A stretch of 64,000 bases of DNA from Synechococcus sp. CS-1329 (GTDB taxonomy: Bacteria; Cyanobacteriota; Cyanobacteriia; PCC-6307; Cyanobiaceae). Positions 10,858 to 18,381 of the stretch are shown in pieces (position 1 is the first letter of the stretch; each line of letters begins with the position of its first letter). Under the pieces are notes generated by a model. It was not told where the DNA came from. It saw only the letters and a program-made list of their open reading frames with translations, and did not search any database. Both the position numbers and the translations under genes were made by a program. The stretch spans positions 62,001 to 126,000 of the forward strand of contig NZ_JAHLYS010000045.1 in assembly GCF_025128055.1 (NCBI RefSeq), written 5' to 3'.

Positions 10858-11352
10858 TCAGGTGCCCCGCACGACGGTGGTTTCAGCCCTTTTCAATTCC
10901 TTCTCCAGGCGCGCCTTGAGCGCGTCGGGCAGGGGGCGGTTGGCGTAGTTGGTGTAATGACCGGCCAGGGAGTTCATGGCCGTCTGCATGGTGGTGAAGG
11001 AGGGCAGTCCATTCACCTTGCGCTTGGGCCTGTACAGAGCCACGTAGTCATTGATCAGCGCACGGGCCTCGGTTTCAGACTCGGGTCGAGCCGGATCATC
11101 CTGATCCAGGGCGATGGTGGCCAGCAGTGATTCAGCCACCGCCATGGTGTCGTCCACGTAGGAACCACTGAGGCTGTTGCTGACACTGCCGCAGCTGCTG
11201 AGCGTGAGGCTGAGGGTCAGCACGATCGCCAGCAATGGGGTGAGCGAACGGCTCCACCAGCTGCGTGGGAGCAGCTCCGTCCGGCAGGCCCCAAGGGCTG
11301 AATTCAGGGCTGCTCCGGCAGCTCGGTAGAGGAACCTCCAGACCACAGTCAT
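10858..11352 (-). CDS. psb27: Photosystem II assembly/repair lipoprotein Psb27
   Basis: Lumenal lipoprotein that binds immature CP43/PSII during assembly and repair. From ATG 11352 (GGAG six bases upstream): a hydrophobic signal segment (LTPLLAIVLTLSLTLSSC) with lipobox LSSC, then a four-helix Psb27 domain (YVDDTMAVAESLLATIALD, RALINDYVALYRP). About 164 residues. A second ATG lies at 11358. The N-terminal region before the hydrophobic stretch is longer than usual, so the true start could lie further in. It begins 29 bp after proS stops, on the same strand. Confidence 0.88.
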   Translation of the reverse strand: MTVVWRFLYRAAGAALNSALGACRTELLPRSWWSRSLTPLLAIVLTLSLTLSSCGSVSNSLSGSYVDDTMAVAESLLATIALDQDDPARPESETEARALINDYVALYRPKRKVNGLPSFTTMQTAMNSLAGHYTNYANRPLPDALKARLEKELKRAETTVVRGT

Positions 11353-11380
11353 CAGCATCTCCAGACTTCGCAAGTCGATC

Positions 11381-13210
11381 TTACGAGCTGCCCAGGGCCA
11401 GGCCCCCACGGGCAGCCAGGATCGTCTGCTGCAACTGGGCAACCACCGCATCGGCGGCCATCTCCGACTTGGCTCCGCTCGCCCGTTCCACCAGCTCCAC
11501 CTGGGCGGAGGCGGCACCGCGCCCCACCACCACCCGCCAGGGGATGCCGATCAGATCGGCATCCTTGAATTTCACCCCGGCCCGTTCACTGCGGTCATCG
11601 AGCAACACCTCAAGGCCCGCCTGCTCGAGCTTGTCGTGGAGGGTCTCGCCGAGGGCCACCTGCACGGGGTCCTGGGCACTGGCCACCACCACGATCACTT
11701 CAAAAGGCGCGATTGCCACAGGCCAGCAGATGCCCTGCTGATCGTGGTGCTGCTCCACGGCCGCCTGGGCCAGGCGGGAGACGCCGATGCCGTAACAGCC
11801 CATCCACAGAGGTTCATCCAGACCTTGTTCATTGGTGAAGGTGGCCTCCAGGGCCTGGGAGTACTTGCGCCCCAACTGAAAGATGTGGCCCACCTCGATG
11901 CCCCGGCTGGCTTCGAGCCGCTGCGTGGGGTCCTGGAGGCAACGCTCCCCCGGCTGAGCCGAGCGCAGGTCGGCCACGCTGGGCCGAGCGCCACCCAGGG
12001 CCTCCCAGCGGGCTCCCACCAGGTGCGTGTCGGGCCGGTTGGCGCCGCAGACGAAGACATCCAACTCAGCGGCGGTGGCGTCCGCGAGACGCAGGAAGGC
12101 GGGATGCCAGCTGCGGGCACCGCTCAGCAGCTCATCGCCCAGATGCGGGCCAAGGCAGCCCAGGGGCCACTCGGGCAGGCCCTCGGAGCGGATCTGCTCA
12201 GCGCTGATCGGCTCCAGCTCCAGCAGCGCGCCAGCGCCCTCACCCACGGCCGCACTGACGGCATTGGCGAGCTTGGTGGGATTGAGCTGCTGATCACCGC
12301 GCAGGCTCACCAGCACCACCCGCGCCTGGCCGATGGCGCAGCGGGCCAGCAGCAGCAGCACCTTCACGGTCTGGCTGGGCTCGAGGCCATGGGCCGCGCA
12401 GAGGTCTTCGATGCTGTGCTGGCCTGGCGTGTGCAGCTCCACCGCCTCAGGCGAAGGGCACACCAGGGGCACGGCGGGCTCCGGCAGGGAGCAGGCCCGC
12501 TCCTGGTTGGCGGCGTAGCGCCCATCGGCGCTGCTGAGGATCAGGTCTTCACCGGCGGCGGCGGTGACCATGAACTCCTGGCTGGCCGAGCCGCCGATGG
12601 CGCCGCTGTCGGCCTCCACGGCCACGGTGCGCAGGCCGCAGCGGCTGAAGATGCGGCGGTAGGCCTGGTCCATCCGCGCATAGGTGAGCCTGAGATCGGC
12701 CTCGTCGGCGTGAAAGGAATAGGCATCCTTCATGATGAATTCGCGTCCGCGCATCAGGCCGAAGCGGGGCCGGATCTCATCCCTGAACTTGGTCTGGATC
12801 TGGTAGAGGCTCACCGGCAGCTGGCGGTAGGAGCGCAGCAGGTCGGCGGCCAGGGCCGTGATCACCTCCTCATGGGTGGGACCGAGCCCGAGGGAGCGCT
12901 CCTGGCGATCCACCAGGTGGAACATGATTCCCTCCCCGGCGGTGTAGCCCTGCCAGCGGCCACTGCGCTCCCAGAGGCTGGCGGGCTGCAGGGCGGGAAG
13001 CAGGGTTTCCAGGGCGCCGGTGGCGTTCATCTCCTGGCGCACGATGGCCGAGATCTTGCTGAGCACCCGCCAGAGCAGGGGCAGATAGGCGTACACCCCC
13101 GAAGCCACACGGCGCATGTAACCGCCCCGCAGCAACAGCTTGTGGGAGGGGATCTCGGCTTCGGCAGGGTCATCCCGCAACGTCACCAGCATCAGGCGGG
13201 AGACGCGCAT
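11381..13210 (-). CDS. proS: Prolyl-tRNA synthetase (bacterial type)
   Basis: Class II aminoacyl-tRNA synthetase charging tRNA-Pro. Seen: motif 1 region (YAYLPLLWRVLSKI), motif 2 with the TxE loop (GPTHEEVIT) and FRDEIRPRFGLMRGREFIMKDAYSFH, an inserted YbaK-like editing domain in the middle third, motif 3 (GCYGIGVSRL) and a C-terminal anticodon-binding domain. ATG 13210 gives about 609 residues and begins at the conserved MRVSR; an upstream start at 13246 adds 12 unsupported residues. Confidence 0.95.
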   Translation of the reverse strand: MRVSRLMLVTLRDDPAEAEIPSHKLLLRGGYMRRVASGVYAYLPLLWRVLSKISAIVRQEMNATGALETLLPALQPASLWERSGRWQGYTAGEGIMFHLVDRQERSLGLGPTHEEVITALAADLLRSYRQLPVSLYQIQTKFRDEIRPRFGLMRGREFIMKDAYSFHADEADLRLTYARMDQAYRRIFSRCGLRTVAVEADSGAIGGSASQEFMVTAAAGEDLILSSADGRYAANQERACSLPEPAVPLVCPSPEAVELHTPGQHSIEDLCAAHGLEPSQTVKVLLLLARCAIGQARVVLVSLRGDQQLNPTKLANAVSAAVGEGAGALLELEPISAEQIRSEGLPEWPLGCLGPHLGDELLSGARSWHPAFLRLADATAAELDVFVCGANRPDTHLVGARWEALGGARPSVADLRSAQPGERCLQDPTQRLEASRGIEVGHIFQLGRKYSQALEATFTNEQGLDEPLWMGCYGIGVSRLAQAAVEQHHDQQGICWPVAIAPFEVIVVVASAQDPVQVALGETLHDKLEQAGLEVLLDDRSERAGVKFKDADLIGIPWRVVVGRGAASAQVELVERASGAKSEMAADAVVAQLQQTILAARGGLALGSS

Positions 13211-13343
13211 GGATCGGGCAGCTTGAGCGGGCTGGGACCCTATCACCGGGCCTTGCGCGGCAGCGGCAGAGCCGGTTTAATCACGCCACCGGGCGGGTCG
13301 TTTCTGCGGCCTGGCGGACCAGGCTTCCTCTGCTAACGTCGGC

Positions 13344-13850
13344 ATGAATTCCCAGCCGTCCAAGATAAGTCTTATGGTTGCACCCACGGCCGGCTCCGGC
13401 GGAGAGCTCCCACCGTCCGTGGCGACTGCCTGGCCCGCCGGCCTCCCCGATCCCAGCTCCGAGCCCAGCGAAGGCCTGATCGGCATCGACGAGGTGCAGA
13501 AAGCACTCAATCGCTCCAGGGCTTCGGTCTACCGCTACACCAACACTGATCCGCGCAACCTCAACCCACCCTTCAATTCGCGCAAGCTCAATCCGGAATA
13601 CCGCACGGATCAGAAGGACGCCCTGCTGTTTCACCCCAACGAGGTGGCCCGTTTCGCCCGCGATGTGCTGCGCATCAAGGAGGTGACCGTGGAGGTGCTC
13701 AATTCACCCTCGACGGCCACCCAGCAGTTGCTCAGCTCGATCCTGCAGGAACTCCAGGCCATCCGCCACAGCCTCCAGGGAATGGATCAGGCCCCGGCTG
13801 TGCTGAGCAGCAAGCGCGATCAGCTGGAGCAGTCGCGTCCCGCCGCCTGA
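13344..13850 (+). CDS. Conserved picocyanobacterial protein with a possible DNA-binding (AlpA/MerR-like) helix pair
   Basis: 168 residues, function unknown. After a Pro/Ser-rich leader of about 45 residues comes a compact block (IGIDEVQKALNRSRASVYRY) whose layout resembles the winged-helix entry of AlpA/excisionase-type proteins. It is followed by LLFHPNEVARFARDVLRIK and a C-terminal helical tail. The resemblance is by eye only. ATG 13344 or ATG 13374 could be the start; neither has a strong ribosome site. Divergent from proS across 133 bp. Confidence 0.65.
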   Translation: MNSQPSKISLMVAPTAGSGGELPPSVATAWPAGLPDPSSEPSEGLIGIDEVQKALNRSRASVYRYTNTDPRNLNPPFNSRKLNPEYRTDQKDALLFHPNEVARFARDVLRIKEVTVEVLNSPSTATQQLLSSILQELQAIRHSLQGMDQAPAVLSSKRDQLEQSRPAA

Positions 13851-13903
13851 GGGGGCCGTCAGCGGCTTGGGCAGATGGCTGCAGGAGGTGGCATATTGAA
13901 GTT

Positions 13904-13932
13904 GGCAACGGATTGCCTGCGGGTTGTTTTTT
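13904..13932 (+). terminator. Weak hairpin plus T-tract after the 13344 gene
   Basis: GGCAA-CGGA-TTGCC can form a 5-bp stem (13904-13917), and a T-rich run (TTGTTTTTT) follows after six bases. The stem is short and the gap before the T-run is longer than ideal, so this is a tentative intrinsic terminator about 55 bp after the stop codon. Confidence 0.3.
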
Positions 13933-14030
13933 CCCAGCAGTCAGGCCATTGCTGCTTTGAGCTTCAGTTTTGATGCGGCCTGTGTGCCCATCGAACCCTG
14001 GATCTTGAAGCTGGTCCCTCAACCCTCTCC

Positions 14031-14405
14031 ATGGATTCCGAACCTCCGCGAACCGGCACGGCCGCAGCCATTGCCACGGCCGCAGACCCAGCCCAAGCTC
14101 ACGCCGTTTTCGCCACCTCCCTTACCCCCGCCAGCACCGAGTCAAGGCCAGGGTCCAGCACAGCTCGAGGGGGGGGCACGGATGAGTCGTACAGCCCGGA
14201 GGGCTTCCTTGATCCAGGCTCACCGCTGCTGGGGGCCGCCATTGCCCTGCTGGCCCTGATCGTTCCCGTGGCGGCCGTTCTGCTGGAACGCAGCGCCTTC
14301 CGGGCCGATCCCAGCCTCTCCATTCCCGTCAGCCGTGGCTATCAGCAGCCCGATCGGCTGCCTCTCCCTGGGATCCCTCCATCGGGATCGGTTCGCCCGC
14401 GCTGA
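14031..14405 (+). CDS. Small single-pass membrane protein, hypothetical
   Basis: 124 residues from ATG 14031. The first ~60 residues are Ala/Thr/Pro-rich and probably disordered. One clear membrane helix (LLGAAIALLALIVPVAAVLL) lies near residues 67-86, followed by a short Arg/Pro-containing tail. It ends exactly where the convergent methyltransferase ends (14405/14406), which is consistent with a real gene, but no family is recognised and the N-terminus could be shorter. Confidence 0.45.
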   Translation: MDSEPPRTGTAAAIATAADPAQAHAVFATSLTPASTESRPGSSTARGGGTDESYSPEGFLDPGSPLLGAAIALLALIVPVAAVLLERSAFRADPSLSIPVSRGYQQPDRLPLPGIPPSGSVRPR

Positions 14406-15089
14406 TCAGGAAGAGCGCTGCAGCAGGAATCCCTCGTAATCAAGGGCCTGGAACACCCGTGCCGGGTCCGTGAAGCCGGCGGCGTTCACCAGGGCGGTGA
14501 GCCGCGCCAGCCCCACCGGATGGGATCCGTGGGTGAGCGGCTCCAGCAGCTCCCGTGGGGCCTGCAGCTCTGAGGCCCGCTGGAAACCGAGCCAGGCCTC
14601 CGCCATCTGCTCCTCCAGCAGGGGCAGGGCCGGACGCATCAGGTCCACCAGCACCACCTGACCCCCAGGCCGCAGGCAGCGGGCCAGAGCCGAGAGGAAG
14701 GCCAGCTTGCTGCCGTCATCCGGGAGGGTCTGCAGCACCAGGACCGAAAGGGCTCCATCAAAGCCGGCCTCGGCATCCAGTTCCTCCACCGTGCTCTGCC
14801 GCCAGTTCAGGCCAGCGGCGGCCGTGCCGAGGCGCTGCTGGGCGGCACTGAGCATCGCTGCGGAGGGATCGACCGCACTCAGTTGCCAGTCCGGGCGCTG
14901 GGCCAGGGCCTCCACCAGCTCGGCCCCGGTGCCGCAGCCGGCCACCAGCACCTGGGCTCCAGCCCGGCCGGCCAGAGGCGAGGCCGCCAGCAGGGCCACC
15001 CCGAGCCGTGCCAGGCTGGCGTAGCCAGGGATCAGGCTTTCAACCACCAGGTCATACCCGGAGAGATCGCCGCCGATCGGTGCAGCCAT
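14406..15089 (-). CDS. Class I SAM-dependent methyltransferase
   Basis: 227 residues. Seen: SAM-binding motif I VLVAGCGTGAELVE near residue 48, acidic residue in LSAVDPSAAML near 73, motif III/post-I elements (GALSVLVLQTLPDD) and RPGGQVVLVDLMRP. The substrate cannot be read from the sequence. A C-terminal helical region after residue 160 probably forms the substrate cap. Divergent from the ferredoxin gene; the shared 130-bp region holds two perfect palindromes. Confidence 0.8.
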   Translation of the reverse strand: MAAPIGGDLSGYDLVVESLIPGYASLARLGVALLAASPLAGRAGAQVLVAGCGTGAELVEALAQRPDWQLSAVDPSAAMLSAAQQRLGTAAAGLNWRQSTVEELDAEAGFDGALSVLVLQTLPDDGSKLAFLSALARCLRPGGQVVLVDLMRPALPLLEEQMAEAWLGFQRASELQAPRELLEPLTHGSHPVGLARLTALVNAAGFTDPARVFQALDYEGFLLQRSS

Positions 15090-15149
15090 GGGCCCTGTGC
15101 GCGCTCCTTAGGATCGTAGGCAGGGGAGGCCCTGGGCCCCGGCCAAGAA

Positions 15150-15161
15150 CCGTTGCAACGG
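15150..15161. promoter_or_regulatory. Perfect 12-bp palindrome CCGTTGCAACGG
   Basis: Uninterrupted two-fold symmetric site between the divergent methyltransferase and ferredoxin genes. Its centre is exactly 25 bp from that of a second palindrome (15174-15187). Candidate operator; no named consensus recognised. Confidence 0.4.
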
Positions 15162-15173
15162 ATGAATCTCAGG

Positions 15174-15187
15174 ACCTTCCGGAAGGT
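15174..15187. promoter_or_regulatory. Perfect 14-bp palindrome ACCTTCCGGAAGGT
   Basis: Uninterrupted symmetric site ending 32 bp before the ferredoxin GTG. With the palindrome at 15150-15161 it forms a spaced pair in the only intergenic region that could control the ferredoxin and, divergently, the methyltransferase. Confidence 0.45.
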
Positions 15188-15219
15188 AGATTGGCTAGCG
15201 CCAGTAGCCGCTGCGATCC

Positions 15220-15582
15220 GTGCCCACCATCCGCTTCGATAATGAAGACCAGAAGGTTGGTTGCATCGAGGGGGCCAACCTGCGCCAGGCGGCCCTGGAT
15301 GCCGGGATCAACCCCTACAAGGGCCTGAACAACTTCAACAATTGCGGCGGCCTCGGCCAGTGCGGCACCTGCGTCGTCGAAGTGCTCGAAGGTGCCCAGA
15401 ACCTCTCGCCCCGCAGCGATGTCGAGCAGGTCTACCTCTCAGACAGGCCGGCCAACTTCCGCCTCAGCTGCCGCACCAGCGTCAATGGCGACGTGACCAT
15501 CCGCACCCGTCCTGAGGCCGCCGTGGGCAAGGGCTCCAACAGCCTCGTGGGCGCCCTCAAGTCGCTCGTCGGCCGGAAGTGA
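15220..15582 (+). CDS. [2Fe-2S] ferredoxin with C-terminal tail
   Basis: Soluble electron carrier of the plant/cyanobacterial fold. Seen: cluster ligands in NNCGGLGQCGTC near residues 42-51 and the last cysteine in FRLSCRTSV near 88. The spacing C-x5-C-x2-C differs from the classical petF C-x4-C-x2-C, so it is a variant, not the main photosynthetic ferredoxin. A basic tail of about 20 residues (SLVGALKSLVGRK) extends beyond the fold. 120 residues from GTG 15220. The stop overlaps the next gene's start as GTGA, so the two are coupled. Confidence 0.85.
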   Translation: MPTIRFDNEDQKVGCIEGANLRQAALDAGINPYKGLNNFNNCGGLGQCGTCVVEVLEGAQNLSPRSDVEQVYLSDRPANFRLSCRTSVNGDVTIRTRPEAAVGKGSNSLVGALKSLVGRK

Positions 15583-16004
15583 GTCCGGCTGGCGCCTCCG
15601 CTGGAGGCCGCCCGCGGCTCTACAGCTACCCGAAGTGCTCCACCTGCCGCCGGGCCCTGAAATGGCTTGTCGCCGAGGGCCTGGTGGTGGATCTGATCGA
15701 TATCACTCTCTCGCCTCCAACCCGGCAGCAGCTGGAGCAGGTCTGGTCGAATCTGGCCGATCCCAGGCGCCTGTTCAACACCAGCGGGGCCAGTTACCGC
15801 GCCCTCGGAGCCGCCAGGGTCAAGGCGATGTCCCCCGATGAGGCCATCGCGGCCCTGGCCGCCGACGGCAGATTGATCCGCAGACCCCTGCTCTGGGTCG
15901 ACGGCGGCCCGCTGCTCACGGGCTTTGATCCCGAGGTCTGGAGGGAAGCCCTGAAGCCTCTGCTCCCTGGGGCTGGTCCTGATCAGTCACCGGCGGCACC
16001 GTGA
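15579..16004 (+). CDS. ArsC/Spx-like thioredoxin-fold protein
   Basis: 141 residues. Seen: thioredoxin-fold start LYSYPKCSTCRRALKWL with a CxxC pair near residues 20-23, DITLSPPTRQQL, LFNTSGASYRAL, and the conserved IRRPLLWVDGG segment of the ArsC/Spx/YffB group. It could be a reductase or a redox-sensing protein; arsenate reduction is not implied. Coupled by GTGA to the ferredoxin gene, suggesting a shared redox role. Its 3' end overlaps the convergent membrane-protein gene by 89 bp; the last ~20 residues are a disordered tail. Confidence 0.82.
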   Translation: MSPAGASAGGRPRLYSYPKCSTCRRALKWLVAEGLVVDLIDITLSPPTRQQLEQVWSNLADPRRLFNTSGASYRALGAARVKAMSPDEAIAALAADGRLIRRPLLWVDGGPLLTGFDPEVWREALKPLLPGAGPDQSPAAP

Positions 16005-17454
16005 GCTGATCCAGCTCACGGATCAGAGCGTCGATGCCCGTGCGGTTGATCTGGCCCAGATAGGTGAGCTTGAGTTCCTCCAGCAGCGCGCAGACCAGCT
16101 GCTGACTGCGTTCCAGCACCGGACCACGCTCAAGGGCTTCGGCCAGTTCATCCCAGAAGCGATCGACGCAATCGCGCAGCAGATCGATCTGGCGGTTGTC
16201 CCGTTGCTGCAGCCTTGAGCCGGCTCCGCGCGAGAGTTCGATCATGCTCTCCACCAGTCCGGTGGCCAGCTGCTGGGTCAGCTGCTGCTCCACCTGCATC
16301 AGCAGCTGCAGCTGGCGCAGCCCCGGTGGCACCACCATCGACTGAAGGGTCTGCTGCAGGGAATGGGCCAGCACGGCCTGGAGCTGGGGAGCCAGGCGGG
16401 GACCCACATCACTGAGCAGCAGCGGCCCCCAGATGCGCAGCAGCTCCACCAGCTCGCGCTCGTCGTTGATCGTGACGGTCTGATGGCTGCGCAGCCGGCG
16501 GATGCGCTGGGGCCATTGAGGGGAGCGGATCAGGCCCTGGGCACCATCCATCAGCTGCAGGGCGAGCACCTCAAACAGCTCCACCGCCAGCAGGGCCACC
16601 ACGGCCCGGCTGACCACGGCCCGCAGGGGCTCCATGTTCACCAGGCCGCTGGTCTGAAGCCTCTCCACCACGGGGATCAGGCGCAGCAAGCGCCAGAACG
16701 GCATCAGCAGGGGCAGGTCGGTCCAGCGCCGCAGCAGGGCATCCCTCCAGCTCAGCCCCGGCAGGCGCCGGCGCAGCCGGGCCGCCCGCAGCAGGATGTC
16801 CGCCAGGAAGACGCTCTGGAACAGCAGCAGATCAAAGCGCCAGAAGTGATTGGTGGGCCGACCGTTCTCATCGATCGAGCGCCAGTAGTTGGTGGCCACC
16901 AGCGGCAGCACCTGCTGCTGCCAGAAGCGGCGTTCTTCGCTCCAGGAGCGTCCCTGCAGCCACTCGTCCCCCAGCAGCTGGTCGGCTGATTGTTTGGCCG
17001 AATCCAGGTCAGCACGCTCACGCAGGCGGTTCTTGATCTTCTCCAGCGTGCCGGAGCCGCCGGAGGCCAGGAAGGGGTTCTCCTCAATGATCTCGTTGGT
17101 GAGCGCGATCTGCCGCTGGCGCAGCTCGCTGGCTGCAGAGCCGGCCAGCAGGGCACGGTCCATCTGCTCGAAGGCCTCCAGATAGGCCTTGGTCTCGCGG
17201 TGGGGCTCGATCCCCTTGACCGGGTCGTAGTAGGGCGTGATGTCGGGCAGGAAGCCGAGCGGCAGCACCAGCGGAGCTGAGGGCAGGGGATAGAGGTTGC
17301 GCTGCAGCCAGAACGTGCGCAGGGGCACGTAGGTGATGTCGAAGCAGACCCAGAGCAGATTGAGGCTGGCCCAGAGGGCGACGAACTGATCCCAGCGGTG
17401 TCCAAGGCTGTGGGAGCCAGCCGAGGACCTGAGATGCCAGCGCGGTCGCACCAT
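15916..17454 (-). CDS. Conserved cyanobacterial protein, 512 residues, function unknown
   Basis: A hydrophobic N-terminal segment (QFVALWASLNLLWVCFDI) is followed by a long, mainly helical body rich in Arg, Gln and Leu, with coiled-coil-like stretches (LRQLQLLMQVEQQLTQQLA) and a hydrophobic patch near residue 275. The conserved-looking core (ITPYYDPVKGIEPHRETKAYLE) suggests a cyanobacterial family, but I cannot name it. It may be membrane-attached through the N-terminus. Ends in a Pro/Gln-rich tail that overlaps the ArsC-like gene in antisense. Confidence 0.7.
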   Translation of the reverse strand: MVRPRWHLRSSAGSHSLGHRWDQFVALWASLNLLWVCFDITYVPLRTFWLQRNLYPLPSAPLVLPLGFLPDITPYYDPVKGIEPHRETKAYLEAFEQMDRALLAGSAASELRQRQIALTNEIIEENPFLASGGSGTLEKIKNRLRERADLDSAKQSADQLLGDEWLQGRSWSEERRFWQQQVLPLVATNYWRSIDENGRPTNHFWRFDLLLFQSVFLADILLRAARLRRRLPGLSWRDALLRRWTDLPLLMPFWRLLRLIPVVERLQTSGLVNMEPLRAVVSRAVVALLAVELFEVLALQLMDGAQGLIRSPQWPQRIRRLRSHQTVTINDERELVELLRIWGPLLLSDVGPRLAPQLQAVLAHSLQQTLQSMVVPPGLRQLQLLMQVEQQLTQQLATGLVESMIELSRGAGSRLQQRDNRQIDLLRDCVDRFWDELAEALERGPVLERSQQLVCALLEELKLTYLGQINRTGIDALIRELDQLTVPPVTDQDQPQGAEASGLPSRPRDQSP

Positions 17455-17574
17455 GGAAAACAGCGTCGATCGGTTCCACGGTAAGCAGGCGGATTGCCCC
17501 TCCCAGGAGCCCTAAGGTGGCCGGCTGCAGCCGCCAAGCGACAGGCTGGAGCCACCGTCAGCAGCAGGAGAGCC

Positions 17575-18381
17575 TTGAGCGCCGAGGATTCCCCCCCACC
17601 GATCACACCAGCGGGGACCCCTGAGTCCGGGCCGGAGCAGGGGCTGCGGCCACCGCAGGGCTCCGCTCAGGGTTCAGAGAGTTCCTGGGCGTTCTGGCGC
17701 AGCGTGCTGCTCACCCTGGCGGTGGCCCTGGGCATTCGTCAGTTCCTGGTGGAGGCCCGCTTCATCCCCTCGGGCTCGATGCTGCCGGGTCTGCAGATTC
17801 AGGACCGGCTGCTGGTGGAGAAGATCAGCTTCCGCAACCGCGCCCCACGGCGCGGGGAAATCGTGGTCTTTCAATCCCCCTTCCATTTCGATCCCGCCCT
17901 GCGGGCGAACCAGAGCTCCAGCCCCCTGAGCTGCCTGCTGGTGAACCTGCCCCTGATCGGCTCGATTCCCGGCCTGCAGCAACCGGCTTGCGATGCCTAC
18001 ATCAAACGGGTGGTGGCCATTCCCGGCGATCGGGTGGTGGTCAACCCCCGCGGCCAGCTGAGCATCAACGGCAAGGCCATCAGCGAGCCCTACGTGGAGA
18101 ATTTCTGCCCGATCGACAGCCAGGGCATCGGCCCCTGCCGCAGCCTCGACACCGTGGTGCCCCCCGGAGCGGTGCTGGCCCTGGGCGACAACCGCGCCAA
18201 CAGCTGGGATGGCCGCTTCTGGCCCGGTGGTCCCTTCCTGCCGGGCAACGAGATCATCGGCCGGGCTTTCTATCGCTTCTGGCCCCTGGATCGCACCGGT
18301 CCCCTGGGCGACCCCGATCCCCTCAGTGGGGCCCCAGCCACAGCTCCGGCAGCAGCCCCGTCGCCAGCACCTGCCCCCTGA
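17575..18381 (+). CDS. lepB: Signal peptidase I
   Basis: Membrane serine protease that removes signal peptides from exported proteins. From TTG 17575 (AGGAG at 17566-17570): cytoplasmic Pro/Ser-rich leader of about 40 residues, a transmembrane helix (VLLTLAVALGIRQFLV), catalytic Ser in PSGSMLPGL near residue 67, general-base Lys in AYIKRVVAIPGDRV near 144, and LGDNRANSWDGR near 204. About 268 residues. An earlier TTG at 17494 lacks a ribosome site. The Ala/Pro tail overlaps the convergent dihydroorotase-like gene by 59 bp. Confidence 0.94.
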   Translation: MSAEDSPPPITPAGTPESGPEQGLRPPQGSAQGSESSWAFWRSVLLTLAVALGIRQFLVEARFIPSGSMLPGLQIQDRLLVEKISFRNRAPRRGEIVVFQSPFHFDPALRANQSSSPLSCLLVNLPLIGSIPGLQQPACDAYIKRVVAIPGDRVVVNPRGQLSINGKAISEPYVENFCPIDSQGIGPCRSLDTVVPPGAVLALGDNRANSWDGRFWPGGPFLPGNEIIGRAFYRFWPLDRTGPLGDPDPLSGAPATAPAAAPSPAPAP

